From Chlamydia trachomatis (GTDB lineage: Bacteria > Chlamydiota > Chlamydiia > Chlamydiales > 2-12-FULL-49-11), in the NCBI GenBank assembly GCA_945877885.1, contig CAMCSI010000013.1, positions 1-14,258 on the forward strand: a stretch of DNA of 14,258 nt. Direction: 5' to 3'. The first letter of the stretch is position 1. Every line of letters starts with the position of its first letter. The notes under the pieces were generated by a model, which worked only from the letters and a program-made list of their open reading frames with translations, did not search any database and was not told the origin of the DNA. Of the stretch, positions 1-7,428 are shown in pieces. The translations under genes and the position numbers were made by a program.

Positions 1-759
1 AGGAAAAACTAAATCTGGCTCAGAAATTACTGCCTTAAAAGCGCCATCTTTAAAAGAGACTAAACTTTGTACTAAACTTTGCGGATGAATCACTACATCT
101 ATTTTTTCTTTCTTAATTCCAAAATAGTGAAAACTTTCTATTACTTCTAACCCTTTATTCATCATCGTTGAACAATTAATGGCCACCTTTTTTCCACAAT
201 CATGATTCCGGTGGCTCATCGCCTCAAAAGCACTAAATTCAACCTCTTCTTGTCGGTTAAAAAACACCCCTCCTGATGCCGTAAGAATTAATTGTTCTAC
301 TTGAAGTAGATCTTCTCCTAACAAACACTGCTCTAGAGCACTTTGTTCATGATCTAATGTAAATACATTAACCTTTTTTTCCCTACAAAGACGCATAAAA
401 GCCTCTCCAGCGCATACCAAAATTTCTTTGCTAGCAATGGCTACATCTTTTCCTGCATTTACTGCTAAAAAAGCAAGCGGCACTGAACTAAACCCAACAG
501 TTGCAAGCACAACAAGATCAACATCTGAATGAGAGACCATCTCTTCCATAGAAATAGCAGAAGGGAAGTCTTTCCCCTTTTCTGGATGGGTGATCGCTAT
601 TAAGTGAGGGGAAAATTCTTTTATCTGCTCTTTAAATAATTCTGTATTGGAATGACAGCTCAATGCATAGGCTCTCATTTCATCAGGAAAAGCTTTAATC
701 ACCTCTAATGTTTTTTTTCCTACACAGCCAGTAGATCCAAGGATGGCAATATTTTTCAT
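1..759 (-). CDS. dxr: 1-deoxy-D-xylulose 5-phosphate reductoisomerase, C-terminus cut by window edge
   Basis: This is the NADPH- and divalent-metal-dependent enzyme converting DXP to MEP, first committed step of the non-mevalonate isoprenoid pathway, in the cytoplasm. The 253 residues visible start at ATG 759 and stay open to base 1; E. coli Dxr is 398 aa, so roughly the last third is missing. Visible motifs are the NADPH-binding GSTGCVG (residues 8-14), ASKE (110-113), the metal ligands in DHEQSA (D136, E138), TASGG (160-164), MMNKGLE (199-205, with N201, K202, E205) and IHPQS near the end. Two positions usually conserved differ: the residue aligned with E. coli Trp212 is His186, and that aligned with phosphate-binding Ser222 is Cys196. 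The start overlaps the ytgD stop as ATGA, with GAGG upstream, so it is the last visible gene of the ytgABCD operon, as in Chlamydia. Family assignment is secure; the effect of the substitutions is unknown. Confidence 0.93.
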   Translation of the reverse strand, partial: MKNIAILGSTGCVGKKTLEVIKAFPDEMRAYALSCHSNTELFKEQIKEFSPHLIAITHPEKGKDFPSAISMEEMVSHSDVDLVVLATVGFSSVPLAFLAVNAGKDVAIASKEILVCAGEAFMRLCREKKVNVFTLDHEQSALEQCLLGEDLLQVEQLILTASGGVFFNRQEEVEFSAFEAMSHRNHDCGKKVAINCSTMMNKGLEVIESFHYFGIKKEKIDVVIHPQSLVQSLVSFKDGAFKAVISEPDLVFP

Positions 760-1634
760 ACCCTTGCCTCTACTCTTTTTTTCACTAAAAGAGAAAGAAA
801 CAAAGCAAAATGTAGCGTCACAAGCATTCCAGATGTCGATAGCCCAATGCCAAATTTTTGATAAAAAAACTTTGTTGTCATTACAGAAACTATTCCTACA
901 CAAATATTAGAGTAAATAGAAAATGTAATCAACTGAGGGATACTTTTGCTATATAAAGAAGCACATACAGGGGGAAGAATAATCAATCCAAGCACAGGGG
1001 CAATACCAATAAAGCGAAATCCACTAGTAATCGTTAAACTTGTTAAAAACAAAAAGCCAAATTGTAAAAGTTTCATCGACCTTCCTGAAAAATGAGCAAG
1101 CGATCGATCAAAAGAAAGGACCGTAAGATCTTTCATAAAGACAAAGATAAAACCTGCGCAAGCAAAAAGTATAAAAGCGGCAGTGATCAGATCATTTACA
1201 TGGATCAAATCTAGATTTCCCATGATAATATCTACCCCAACATGAGAGGATCGGGTAAATAATGTGATTAAAATGGCCCCTGCAGAAAATAGGGTTGAAA
1301 AGACAATTGCTGTGCTTGCATCATTATTGATATGGGTATATTTTTTTAAGCATTCGATGAGGAAAATAGTGAGAAAAGTGGTGATCACTGAAACCACAAT
1401 ATATAATCCCATATTCAAAGATAAAGGAGCAAAATATTCTGTTTTAGAAAAAATCTTCATTCCAACAAAAAGAATCGCTATACCAAATAACACAGTATGA
1501 GAAATGGCATTGGCCATCATCGACTTTTTCTGTAAAAATAAAAATGTACCAATTAATGATAGAGAAATACTAAAACATAATAAAAGTAAAAGACAAACCC
1601 CTTCTTGGGCGGTAAAAAAATTAAACAGGTTCAA
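756..1634 (-). CDS. ytgD: metal ABC transporter permease, second membrane subunit (ytgD/troD-like)
   Basis: Integral membrane subunit of a TroABCD-type importer for Mn, Fe or Zn (ABC-3 permease family, IPR001626). The 292 residues are almost wholly hydrophobic, with about eight predicted membrane segments and the cytoplasmic coupling region around residues 207-231 (FRFIGIAPVLGLIILPP) that contacts the ATPase. The start codon is TTG at 1634, chosen because a perfect AAGGAGG lies six bases upstream and no nearby ATG fits; the frame overlaps the ytgC end by 14 bases. The stop TGA overlaps the dxr ATG. It would pair with the membrane half of YtgC to form the channel. No damage is visible. The metal cannot be told from this subunit. 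Confidence 0.9.
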   Translation of the reverse strand: MNLFNFFTAQEGVCLLLLLCFSISLSLIGTFLFLQKKSMMANAISHTVLFGIAILFVGMKIFSKTEYFAPLSLNMGLYIVVSVITTFLTIFLIECLKKYTHINNDASTAIVFSTLFSAGAILITLFTRSSHVGVDIIMGNLDLIHVNDLITAAFILFACAGFIFVFMKDLTVLSFDRSLAHFSGRSMKLLQFGFLFLTSLTITSGFRFIGIAPVLGLIILPPVCASLYSKSIPQLITFSIYSNICVGIVSVMTTKFFYQKFGIGLSTSGMLVTLHFALFLSLLVKKRVEARV

Positions 1635-2943
1635 TAGAGACCTCCTTTTTTGCAGGAATTATCTGCTTGTGCGGACAGTGGGTTGGGTTGCCGAGTCTTT
1701 TTAATAGCATCTCTTCCATCTCATCTGTAAGCACATGTTCTATCTGTTCGGCAAATACATGAATACGGCTCTTTGCAAAGCCCACCTCATATAGATACAC
1801 TTCCCAAAGTCTATGCAGTCTGATGATCCGCTCAGCGCACAGGCGCCCTTCTTCTTTTAACTCTACATTCCATCCTGGTAAAATTTTTACCTTTTTTCTC
1901 ACGCGCAATAACACAAAGAAAAATAAAATACCTCCTGTTTGAAGAAATTCCATAATTTCCTTAAACGCCATTTTCTCATTTTTCTTATACAGCGCTTTTA
2001 AAATATTTTCTTCGTGACAACGGATGGAAAATGATAACCTTCGGACCACTCTTAAAATCACCCCGCCTCTAATGCCCACTAAAATGGAAAAAAAGGTAAT
2101 AGATGCTGAAACTATGGTAATTACAGGCCCTGTGGGTAAAATAACCCCTTCCCCGCCTAAATAAAGGGATAAATACCCACCTATTAAAGCAGAAATTGCT
2201 GCAAAAACAGAGGAAAGGATAAACATCGAGGAAATTCTTCTCACCCAAAATCTAGAGGCAATAGCAGGAGTTGCCATCATACCTGATAAAAGCAAAATTC
2301 CACAACTTCTTAACCCTAATATGACCACCACTAATGTCATCATCAAAATAAAGCTATCTAATAAACGACCAATTCCTAAAAAAGAGGCAAAAGTCTTATC
2401 AAACTCAAAAATTTGAATACGTCTATGGGATGTAACGATAAAAATAAGTAATAGCGCCATAACAATTGCATACATGACTAAATGAAAATAAAGCATGGTA
2501 GCTGTACGTCCATATAAAAAAATAACCACATCTTTATAAACCATTGGATTTATTGATTGAATAATAGAGGCAAGTAAAACCCCTACTCCCAAAAATGCAG
2601 AAATGGAAATCATCAACGAACTATCGGCGCTTTTATGCCATTTTTCTTGTAAAAATGCGAGTTTTTTCATCGATAAATAAGAGGTTATAATGGCCCCTAC
2701 AATAAACAAGATGGACATCCACTTCTCGTCTGCGTGAAAGTAAATCCCTACAAAAGCACCAAGGATTAATCCAGGGAAAGCACTATGAGCAATTACCTCT
2801 CCTACTAACGCGCTCTTTCGAAGGGAGTAAATCACCCCCATCCATGAAAGAGAAATACAGGAAAGGATGGACCCTATCACGGACACAGAATAGGTAGGAT
2901 CTGTCAAAAGCATGTATAAGTCAGAAAAGAGGTTTTTTATCAT
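1621..2943 (-). CDS. ytgC: metal ABC permease fused to DtxR-family repressor (YtgC-YtgR)
   Basis: This two-part protein is known in Chlamydia. Residues 1 to about 300 are an ABC-3 metal permease with about eight to nine membrane segments and a coupling motif near GMMATPAIASRFW (221-233). Residues about 308-440 are a DtxR/MntR-type metal-sensing repressor. In C. trachomatis the repressor half, YtgR, is released by cleavage and represses the ytg operon. The repressor half shows a degenerate winged-helix region (311-366), then LHRLWEVYL (376-384) and AEQIEHVL (398-405). The ligand spacing H377, E399, E402, H403 matches MntR (H77, E99, E102, H103); DtxR has Cys in place of the first Glu. It ends with the family's GNPTHCPH (418-425). 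The longest frame begins with GTG at 2955, but ATG at 2943 overlaps the ytgB stop as ATGA and gives 440 aa, so it is preferred. The DNA-reading helix looks unusually hydrophobic. Confidence 0.9.
   Translation of the reverse strand: MIKNLFSDLYMLLTDPTYSVSVIGSILSCISLSWMGVIYSLRKSALVGEVIAHSAFPGLILGAFVGIYFHADEKWMSILFIVGAIITSYLSMKKLAFLQEKWHKSADSSLMISISAFLGVGVLLASIIQSINPMVYKDVVIFLYGRTATMLYFHLVMYAIVMALLLIFIVTSHRRIQIFEFDKTFASFLGIGRLLDSFILMMTLVVVILGLRSCGILLLSGMMATPAIASRFWVRRISSMFILSSVFAAISALIGGYLSLYLGGEGVILPTGPVITIVSASITFFSILVGIRGGVILRVVRRLSFSIRCHEENILKALYKKNEKMAFKEIMEFLQTGGILFFFVLLRVRKKVKILPGWNVELKEEGRLCAERIIRLHRLWEVYLYEVGFAKSRIHVFAEQIEHVLTDEMEEMLLKRLGNPTHCPHKQIIPAKKEVSIEPV
1635..1650 (-). promoter_or_regulatory. 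ribosome-binding site that fixes the TTG start of ytgD
   Basis: Read on the minus strand, the bases before 1634 are AAGGAGG, then TCTCTA, then TTG. This is a full anti-Shine-Dalgarno match at ideal spacing, inside the last codons of ytgC. It supports TTG as the true start and implies translation of ytgD by de novo initiation at the overlap. Confidence 0.8.
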
Positions 2944-3707
2944 ACAAGTCCGCACTCTTTTTCTTTAGACAGAATAAACGCATCTGTCAAAATAGAATCT
3001 TTTGCTTGGTAAGCATTGACCAAATTCTTTTTACGTAAGACATCGTGTACAGGCCCAGCATCGACTAAATGGTGACATAAAAGTACTGCTTCATCAAACT
3101 CTTTTTTCACCTCATCTAAATTATGATGCACACAAATCACCGTATGTCCTGAATCTCTCAGCTCTTTCATACTCTCAATAATCATCTCAGAGGTGGTAAA
3201 ATCGACAAAAGCCATCGGTTCATCAAAAATATAAATTTGTGCCTCTTGCATATAAGCTCTTGCAATAAATAATCTTTGCCTTTGCCCTCCAGAAAGTTCT
3301 GAAATTAGCGCATTGCGTTTTTCAAACAATCCAAATTTTATAAGGAGCAACTCACATTTTTTTAAATCTTTTTGACAGTATTTACCAAAAAGATGGGACC
3401 GAGCATAACTTCCCATTAAAATCACCTCTCTTACTGTGATAGGAAAGTCCCAATCTACCTCTTTTGTTTGGCAAACATAAGCAATATTATCCTTCATCTC
3501 TTCAAACGATTTTCCAAAAAATGAAACGACCCCACTTGTCTTTTTTGTTAAATTCAAAATCGCCTTGACAAACGTACTTTTTCCCGCACCATTTGGACCA
3601 ATGATGGCTGTCATGAGCCCCTTTTTAATCTTTACGTTAATATCAATTAGCGCTGCTACTGTCTCATAATGAACGGTTAGTGAACTCACTTCAATCTCAT
3701 CATCCAT
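2940..3707 (-). CDS. ytgB: metal ABC transporter ATP-binding subunit
   Basis: Cytoplasmic ATPase that powers the Ytg metal importer. All ABC signatures are present: Walker A GPNGAGKST (37-45), Q-loop Q80, the motif DWDFPITVREVILMG (85-99) typical of Mn/Zn/Fe ATPases, signature LSGGQRQR (138-145), Walker B IYIFDE (158-163) and H-loop His around 194-195. At 255 aa it has normal length and should be active. The ATG at 3707 has AAGGAG seven bases upstream and overlaps the ytgA stop by eight bases, and its own stop overlaps the ytgC ATG. Such tight packing suggests translational coupling and equal subunit supply. Confidence 0.95.
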   Translation of the reverse strand: MDDEIEVSSLTVHYETVAALIDINVKIKKGLMTAIIGPNGAGKSTFVKAILNLTKKTSGVVSFFGKSFEEMKDNIAYVCQTKEVDWDFPITVREVILMGSYARSHLFGKYCQKDLKKCELLLIKFGLFEKRNALISELSGGQRQRLFIARAYMQEAQIYIFDEPMAFVDFTTSEMIIESMKELRDSGHTVICVHHNLDEVKKEFDEAVLLCHHLVDAGPVHDVLRKKNLVNAYQAKDSILTDAFILSKEKECGLV

Positions 3708-4656
3708 TATTTTTCTCCTTCTTCAAATTTTTTGCAATCACCTCTGCATTATGTTCCATCATCTGTAAATAAGTCATACCGCCTAAAGTATCACCATAAA
3801 GAGGCTCTTTACAAATGGATACTTGAACATTAAACCCTTTGCAAATTTCTATTACTTTATTTAAGGCATCTTTTGGAAGATTTGACTCATAAAAAATCGC
3901 TGTAATATTATGTTTCCTAATAAATGAGGTAACCATCCCTATTCTTTTTAACGAAATTTCAGCCTCAGGAGATAACCCTTGCATAGAAAATAATCGATCC
4001 TCTTTATCTGTTTTAAAATATCTTCGCACAAAGTAATTAAATGCATCGTGAGAGGATACCAGGTATCTATTTTCATCAGGAATAGTTCCCATTAATTGCA
4101 AAATCTTTTGATCTAACGCGTTCATCTTTGCTTTTAAAATTTCACTATTTTGAGTGTATTTTTCTTGGTTGTCTGGATCTATCTTACAAATAGCAAGATT
4201 GATTTCATCCACCACGTAGCACATAAGATTTAAATCCATCCAAATATGTGGATCTACCTCTTTTTCTTTTGAAATAATTAACTCAGGATGACTTTTGAGT
4301 AATTTATCCCCTACAAATATCGTTTTTTGTTGCTGCAGTTGATACACAAGACTTGGATTATGTTCTAAAGAAAGGCCGTTACCGAAAATAAGATCCGCTC
4401 TTTGAATCTTTTCTTTATCCCCCTTTCTCATTTGATAGGAATGGGGGTCTACTTCTCCCTCCATCAATAATTGACAAGTAAATTCTTCTTTTACGATCTC
4501 TTTAACAAGGCTATCAATCATCACTGTTGTAGATAAAATCTCCCTTTTTAATAGGTTTTTTTGCCCTTTATTTGGTATAAAGTACGAAAAAATGATTAAT
4601 GTTAGTAAAAAAAAAGTGATGTAAAATAGATTTTTATTCATAGCGGTAAACCTCAT
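3700..4656 (-). CDS. ytgA: periplasmic metal-binding protein of the ABC importer (cluster 9 / TroA-like)
   Basis: Solute receptor that captures a divalent or ferric metal in the periplasm and hands it to YtgCD (ZnuA/TroA family, cluster A-I). With the start at 4656 it has 318 residues. A basic start and a hydrophobic stretch at about 9-27 form a signal peptide or membrane anchor; no lipobox Cys is seen. Metal-ligand positions of the family are present: H72 in DPHSYQ, H137 in DPHIWMD, H203 in SSHDAF, and an acidic residue near the end (E257 in YESN or D289 in YGDT). No His-rich loop is present, which argues against a strict ZnuA zinc receptor. The longest frame begins at 4683, but AAGGAGG at 4666-4672 sits inside that extension and nine bases before ATG 4656. 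ATG 4641, preceded by GAGG, is a second option. First gene of the operon. Confidence 0.9.
   Translation of the reverse strand: MRFTAMNKNLFYITFFLLTLIIFSYFIPNKGQKNLLKREILSTTVMIDSLVKEIVKEEFTCQLLMEGEVDPHSYQMRKGDKEKIQRADLIFGNGLSLEHNPSLVYQLQQQKTIFVGDKLLKSHPELIISKEKEVDPHIWMDLNLMCYVVDEINLAICKIDPDNQEKYTQNSEILKAKMNALDQKILQLMGTIPDENRYLVSSHDAFNYFVRRYFKTDKEDRLFSMQGLSPEAEISLKRIGMVTSFIRKHNITAIFYESNLPKDALNKVIEICKGFNVQVSICKEPLYGDTLGGMTYLQMMEHNAEVIAKNLKKEKNNG
3715..3720 (-). promoter_or_regulatory. ribosome-binding site of ytgB
   Basis: AAGGAG on the minus strand, seven bases before the ytgB ATG at 3707, lying within the last codons of ytgA. It confirms the start at the overlap. Confidence 0.75.
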
Positions 4657-4665
4657 CCTGAAAGC

Positions 4666-4672
4666 CCTCCTT
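4666..4672 (-). promoter_or_regulatory. ribosome-binding site deciding the ytgA start
   Basis: Perfect AAGGAGG on the minus strand, nine bases from ATG 4656. It makes the upstream ATG at 4683 unlikely, since the site would then fall inside the gene. Confidence 0.7.
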
Positions 4673-4760
4673 AAGTATGCCATAAACTTTAGTTTTTATG
4701 TAAGAAGAATAGATGAAGAAAAAAACTTGTTATTATTTAACCAATAGTAGATTCTTTTTA

Positions 4761-4776
4761 TCATTGTACAATAATT
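4761..4776. promoter_or_regulatory. palindrome, candidate operator for the YtgR repressor
   Basis: In the divergent region between ytgA and the small plus-strand gene lies ATTGTACAAT (4763-4772), a perfect 10-base palindrome; the flanks extend it to 16 bases with one mismatched pair. On the plus strand it contains TACAAT, a possible -10 for the rightward gene; on the minus strand TTGTAC is followed after 16 bases by TACTAT, a weak promoter pair for ytgA. A repressor bound here could block both directions. That YtgR uses this site is inference from position and symmetry. Confidence 0.45.
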
Positions 4777-4795
4777 TAAATTAGGTGATATAGAA

Positions 4796-5323
4796 ATGAA
4801 CGAAAAAGAAAACAAACAAGGTAAATCTCTAGAAGATATTGAAGATGTAATAACAACTGCTATTGAAAAAATTGGCGGGGATAAAGAAAATGATCTTTGT
4901 AGATTTCTACCTATGTCTATAGGTGGTTACATGCACCACTTTACGCTAAGAAAAATGAAATTAAAGCAACCTTTTGAATTAGGCTCTTTAATTAAACAAT
5001 TTATTATAAACCCAAAGAAGCCAAATGCTGTGGCTCCAAAACAACGTGCTGCTCGTGGATCTAAGAAAAGAAAAGATCAAATGACGTTTACAAGAATTCA
5101 ATTAGAAAGACTTTTAAACATAGCCAAACAAACAGGCGATAAAGAAATGATTTCACTTCTTAGTCCAAAAACTTCTTTAGCAACTGCTAAAAGAAATTTG
5201 ATGACCTCTATTCGTCAAGGGCTAGTGGAAGATGAATTATGGTTTGCCTATAAAGAATCTGCGGAAAGTTATCAATTTATTCAAGATGCTAATAAACAAT
5301 TTATGGCTATGGATAAAGATTAA
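4796..5323 (+). CDS. conserved chlamydial hypothetical protein (CT066-like by position)
   Basis: A 175-residue soluble, basic protein of unknown function. It sits between ytgA and the translocase gene, the place of CT066 in C. trachomatis, so orthology is likely by synteny; I do not recognise a named domain. Visible parts are an acidic N-terminal segment (about 10-35), a central Lys/Arg/Pro-rich stretch (about 69-93, with KKPNAVAPKQRAARGSKKRK) that could bind nucleic acid or be a flexible linker, and a C-terminal helical region (about 96-170). No signal peptide or membrane segment is seen. The start ATG has AGGTGA seven bases upstream (4783-4788). It is followed at once by a strong terminator, so it is a single-gene transcript. 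It may share divergent control with ytgA through the palindrome upstream. A regulatory or DNA-binding role is only a guess from charge. Confidence 0.85.
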   Translation: MNEKENKQGKSLEDIEDVITTAIEKIGGDKENDLCRFLPMSIGGYMHHFTLRKMKLKQPFELGSLIKQFIINPKKPNAVAPKQRAARGSKKRKDQMTFTRIQLERLLNIAKQTGDKEMISLLSPKTSLATAKRNLMTSIRQGLVEDELWFAYKESAESYQFIQDANKQFMAMDKD

Positions 5324-5336
5324 ATTTTACAGATAT

Positions 5337-5374
5337 AAAAAAAGCCTCCCTAACCCCTTAGGGGGGCTTTTTTT
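5337..5374 (+). terminator. strong intrinsic terminator after the CT066-like gene
   Basis: A run of A, then GCCTCCCTAA, loop CCCC, then TTAGGGGGGC and seven T. The arms pair over about 17 bases including the A/T tracts, with a single T-G wobble. It separates the small gene from the translocase. Because the A run mirrors the T run, it could also work for minus-strand transcripts. Confidence 0.88.
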
Positions 5375-5378
5375 ATGC

Positions 5379-5407
5379 TTGAATATAAAATGGACCCCCT
5401 ATATCAT
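5379..5407 (+). promoter_or_regulatory. likely housekeeping promoter of the ATP/ADP translocase gene
   Basis: TTGAAT (5379-5384), a 17-base spacer, then TATCAT (5402-5407), starting just after the terminator. Predicted RNA start is near 5414, giving a leader of about 36 bases with AAGGA (5440-5444) before the ATG. Confidence 0.5.
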
Positions 5408-5449
5408 ATAAAGTGATTAGAAAAAAAGAATTTCAATATAAGGAACAAA

Positions 5450-7051
5450 ATGTCAACAAAAACTAAAACCGATGATGCGGCTGAATTTGGAAAAATCAGA
5501 TCTTTCTTATGGCCGATTCATAATTACGAATTAAAGAAACTGCTACCAATGCTTTTTCTTTTCTTTTGTATACTTTTTAACTACACAATTTTAAGAGATA
5601 CTAAAGATACTCTTATCATGACAGCTCCTAAATCTGGTGCTGAAGCCATTCCTTTCTTAAAGGTGTACGGCGTGTTGCCAGTGGCTATCTTGTTTATGCT
5701 TCTTTACTCAAAAATGGCTAACGTTCTTTCAAAAAAGAACTTGTTTTACGCATCTGTAGTACCATTTATTGTATACTTTTCATTGTTTTCAACAGTTCTT
5801 TATCCAAATAGAGATGCTTTACATCCAAACGCATTTTGCGACATGTTGGAAGGTATACTTCCATCTGGATTTATGGGACTTATTTGTATTTTAAGAAACT
5901 GGACTTATTCCACATTTTACATCATGGCTGAGCTTTGGGGTAGTGTGTGCTTATCTCTACTTTTCTGGGGTTTTGCAAACGATATTACAAAAGTATCAGA
6001 ATCAAAAAGATTTTATAGCTTATTTGGACTTGGTGCAAACTTCTCCTTAATTCTTGCAGGTAGCTATATTACTTGGGCATCTCGTCCAGACCGTTCTATC
6101 GGTACAGGTATAACAGATACTTGGCAGGTTTCATTATACTGGCTGACTGCAGCGGTTGCAATTTCAGGTGTTGCAGTACTTGCAATTTACTGGTGGGTTA
6201 ACAAATATGTATTAACTGATCCACGTTTTTATGATGTAAGCGCTCAGAAAAAAATGAAGAAAGAAAAGCCAAAACTTACATTAGGACAAAGTCTTAAGCT
6301 AATCATGACTTCAAGATACTTAGGATTGATCGCAATGGTTGTAATTGGATATGGTATGTGTATTAATATGGTTGAAGTGACTTGGAAGAGTCAACTTAAA
6401 CTTGCCTACCCAGATCCTAATGCATACAGTGCTTTTATGGGTGGATTCTCTGCAAATACAGGTATTGTAACTATCTTTATGATGTTGTTTATTGGTGGAA
6501 ATTCAATTAGAAAAATGGGATGGAGATTCTCTGCTCTATGTACTCCTGTAATGATTCTTATTACTGGTGCTTTATTCTTCTCATTCATGATTTTCAACAA
6601 AAATATAGCAGGTATGATTGCAAGCTTTGGAACAACTCCATTAGCGCTTGCAGTGTTATTTGGTACAATGCAAAATATTTTGAGTAAGGCTACAAAATAT
6701 TCCTTATTCGATCCGACAAAAGAGATGACTTACATCCCTCTTGATCAAGATTCAAAAGTAAAAGGAAAAGCTGCAATTGATGTAGTTGGTGCAAGACTTG
6801 GTAAATCAGGTGGTGCATTTATACAACAATTTATGATTATATCTCTTGGAAGTATTGCTGCAATGACTCCTTACTTATCTGTGATACTTCTTATCATAGT
6901 TGGGCTTTGGATTCTATCTGTATACGCTTTAGATAAACATTTCAAAAAAGCTATGAATGATCATGATATAGCAAATGCAAAAGAAGAAGCTGAAACTGCA
7001 AAAGAGACTGCAGCAAATGCAAAAAATCAAGAGCCTGTTACAGCTAAATAA
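5450..7051 (+). CDS. ATP/ADP translocase (nucleotide transporter, Tlc/NTT family)
   Basis: Inner-membrane antiporter that imports host ATP in exchange for ADP, the energy-parasitism protein of Chlamydiae, Rickettsiae and plant plastids. It is 533 residues, normal length, with about 11-12 membrane segments. The opening FLWPIHNYELKK leads into the first membrane helix, followed by the family motif RDTKDTLIMTAP (49-60). Candidate substrate-binding charges, by comparison with plastid NTT, are K52, E161 (in MAELWGS), E309 (in MVEVTWK) and K452 (in GKSGG). The position before lepA matches npt1/CT065 of C. trachomatis, which exchanges ATP and ADP; exact specificity here is inferred. The last 30 residues are a soluble Ala/Lys/Glu-rich tail (about 504-533). 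The DNA encoding this tail is copied three times downstream, each time lacking an internal 42 bases. Own promoter and terminator suggest a monocistronic mRNA. Confidence 0.95.
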   Translation: MSTKTKTDDAAEFGKIRSFLWPIHNYELKKLLPMLFLFFCILFNYTILRDTKDTLIMTAPKSGAEAIPFLKVYGVLPVAILFMLLYSKMANVLSKKNLFYASVVPFIVYFSLFSTVLYPNRDALHPNAFCDMLEGILPSGFMGLICILRNWTYSTFYIMAELWGSVCLSLLFWGFANDITKVSESKRFYSLFGLGANFSLILAGSYITWASRPDRSIGTGITDTWQVSLYWLTAAVAISGVAVLAIYWWVNKYVLTDPRFYDVSAQKKMKKEKPKLTLGQSLKLIMTSRYLGLIAMVVIGYGMCINMVEVTWKSQLKLAYPDPNAYSAFMGGFSANTGIVTIFMMLFIGGNSIRKMGWRFSALCTPVMILITGALFFSFMIFNKNIAGMIASFGTTPLALAVLFGTMQNILSKATKYSLFDPTKEMTYIPLDQDSKVKGKAAIDVVGARLGKSGGAFIQQFMIISLGSIAAMTPYLSVILLIIVGLWILSVYALDKHFKKAMNDHDIANAKEEAETAKETAANAKNQEPVTAK

Positions 7052-7075
7052 TCTTTAGCAAAACATGTCACTTGT

Positions 7076-7110
7076 AAAAAAGGCGGTGGGATTATCCCCA
7101 CCGCCTTTTT
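7076..7110 (+). terminator. intrinsic terminator after the translocase gene
   Basis: GGCGGTGGG (7082-7090), loop ATTATC, CCCACCGCC (7097-7105) and a T run, with A-tract extension on the left. A perfect nine-base GC-rich stem. The downstream copies of the gene tail break off exactly in the A-tract before this stem and so lack it. Confidence 0.9.
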
Positions 7111-7111
7111 C

Positions 7112-7130
7112 TTTATCATCAAGTGATAAA
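7112..7130 (+). other. small hairpin in the translocase 3' region
   Basis: TTTATCA, loop TCAAG, TGATAAA: a seven-base AT-rich stem directly after the terminator. It could be a backup stop or chance in AT-rich DNA. Confidence 0.3.
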
Positions 7131-7170
7131 ACAGAATTTTTACCTTTTATACAACACAAATCACCTACTT

Positions 7171-7428
7171 GCAGTATTTTAACCACCCGCTCGCTTTGCT
7201 CACTAGAGATCACAGAGAACACAGAGAAAATCCTTTGAATTATTCAAAAATCAGTATAAATTTAATGCATTTCTCTGTGTTCTCTGTGATCTCTAGCAAG
7301 CTGTGCTTGCGAGTGGTTCAAAAAGTACAAATACAACCACATCTAGTAATGATCATGATATAGCAAATGCAAAAAATCAAGATCCTGTCACCGCTAAATA
7401 ATCTTTAGCAAAACACGTCACTTGTAAA
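7171..7428. repeat. array unit 1 (258 bases)
   Basis: Inner arms at 7203-7229 and 7270-7296 are perfect 27-base inverted repeats (CTAGAGATCACAGAGAACAC and on). Outer arms at 7181-7190 and 7309-7318 pair with one mismatch. The AT-rich centre is about 40 bases. A sub-hairpin GCAAGC-TGT-GCTTGC lies at 7296-7310. The gene-tail copy is 7348-7428. Confidence 0.88.
7348..7428 (+). pseudogene. copy 1 of the translocase gene 3' tail
   Basis: It repeats the last codons, stop and trailer of the translocase gene (6956-7078) with an in-frame 42-base internal deletion, reading NDHDIANAKNQDPVTAK then stop. It differs from the gene by GAT for GAG, GTC ACC for GTT ACA, and CACGTC for CATGTC. No start or promoter; not expressed as a protein on its own. 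Confidence 0.85.

Noticed and set aside
1264..1704. Two plus-strand frames opposite ytgD and the ytgC end
   Set aside because: Shadows of conserved membrane-protein genes on the minus strand, without ribosome-binding sites or recognisable domains.
4657..4683. ATG at 4683 as the ytgA start
   Set aside because: The perfect AAGGAGG lies inside this extension and points to ATG 4656.
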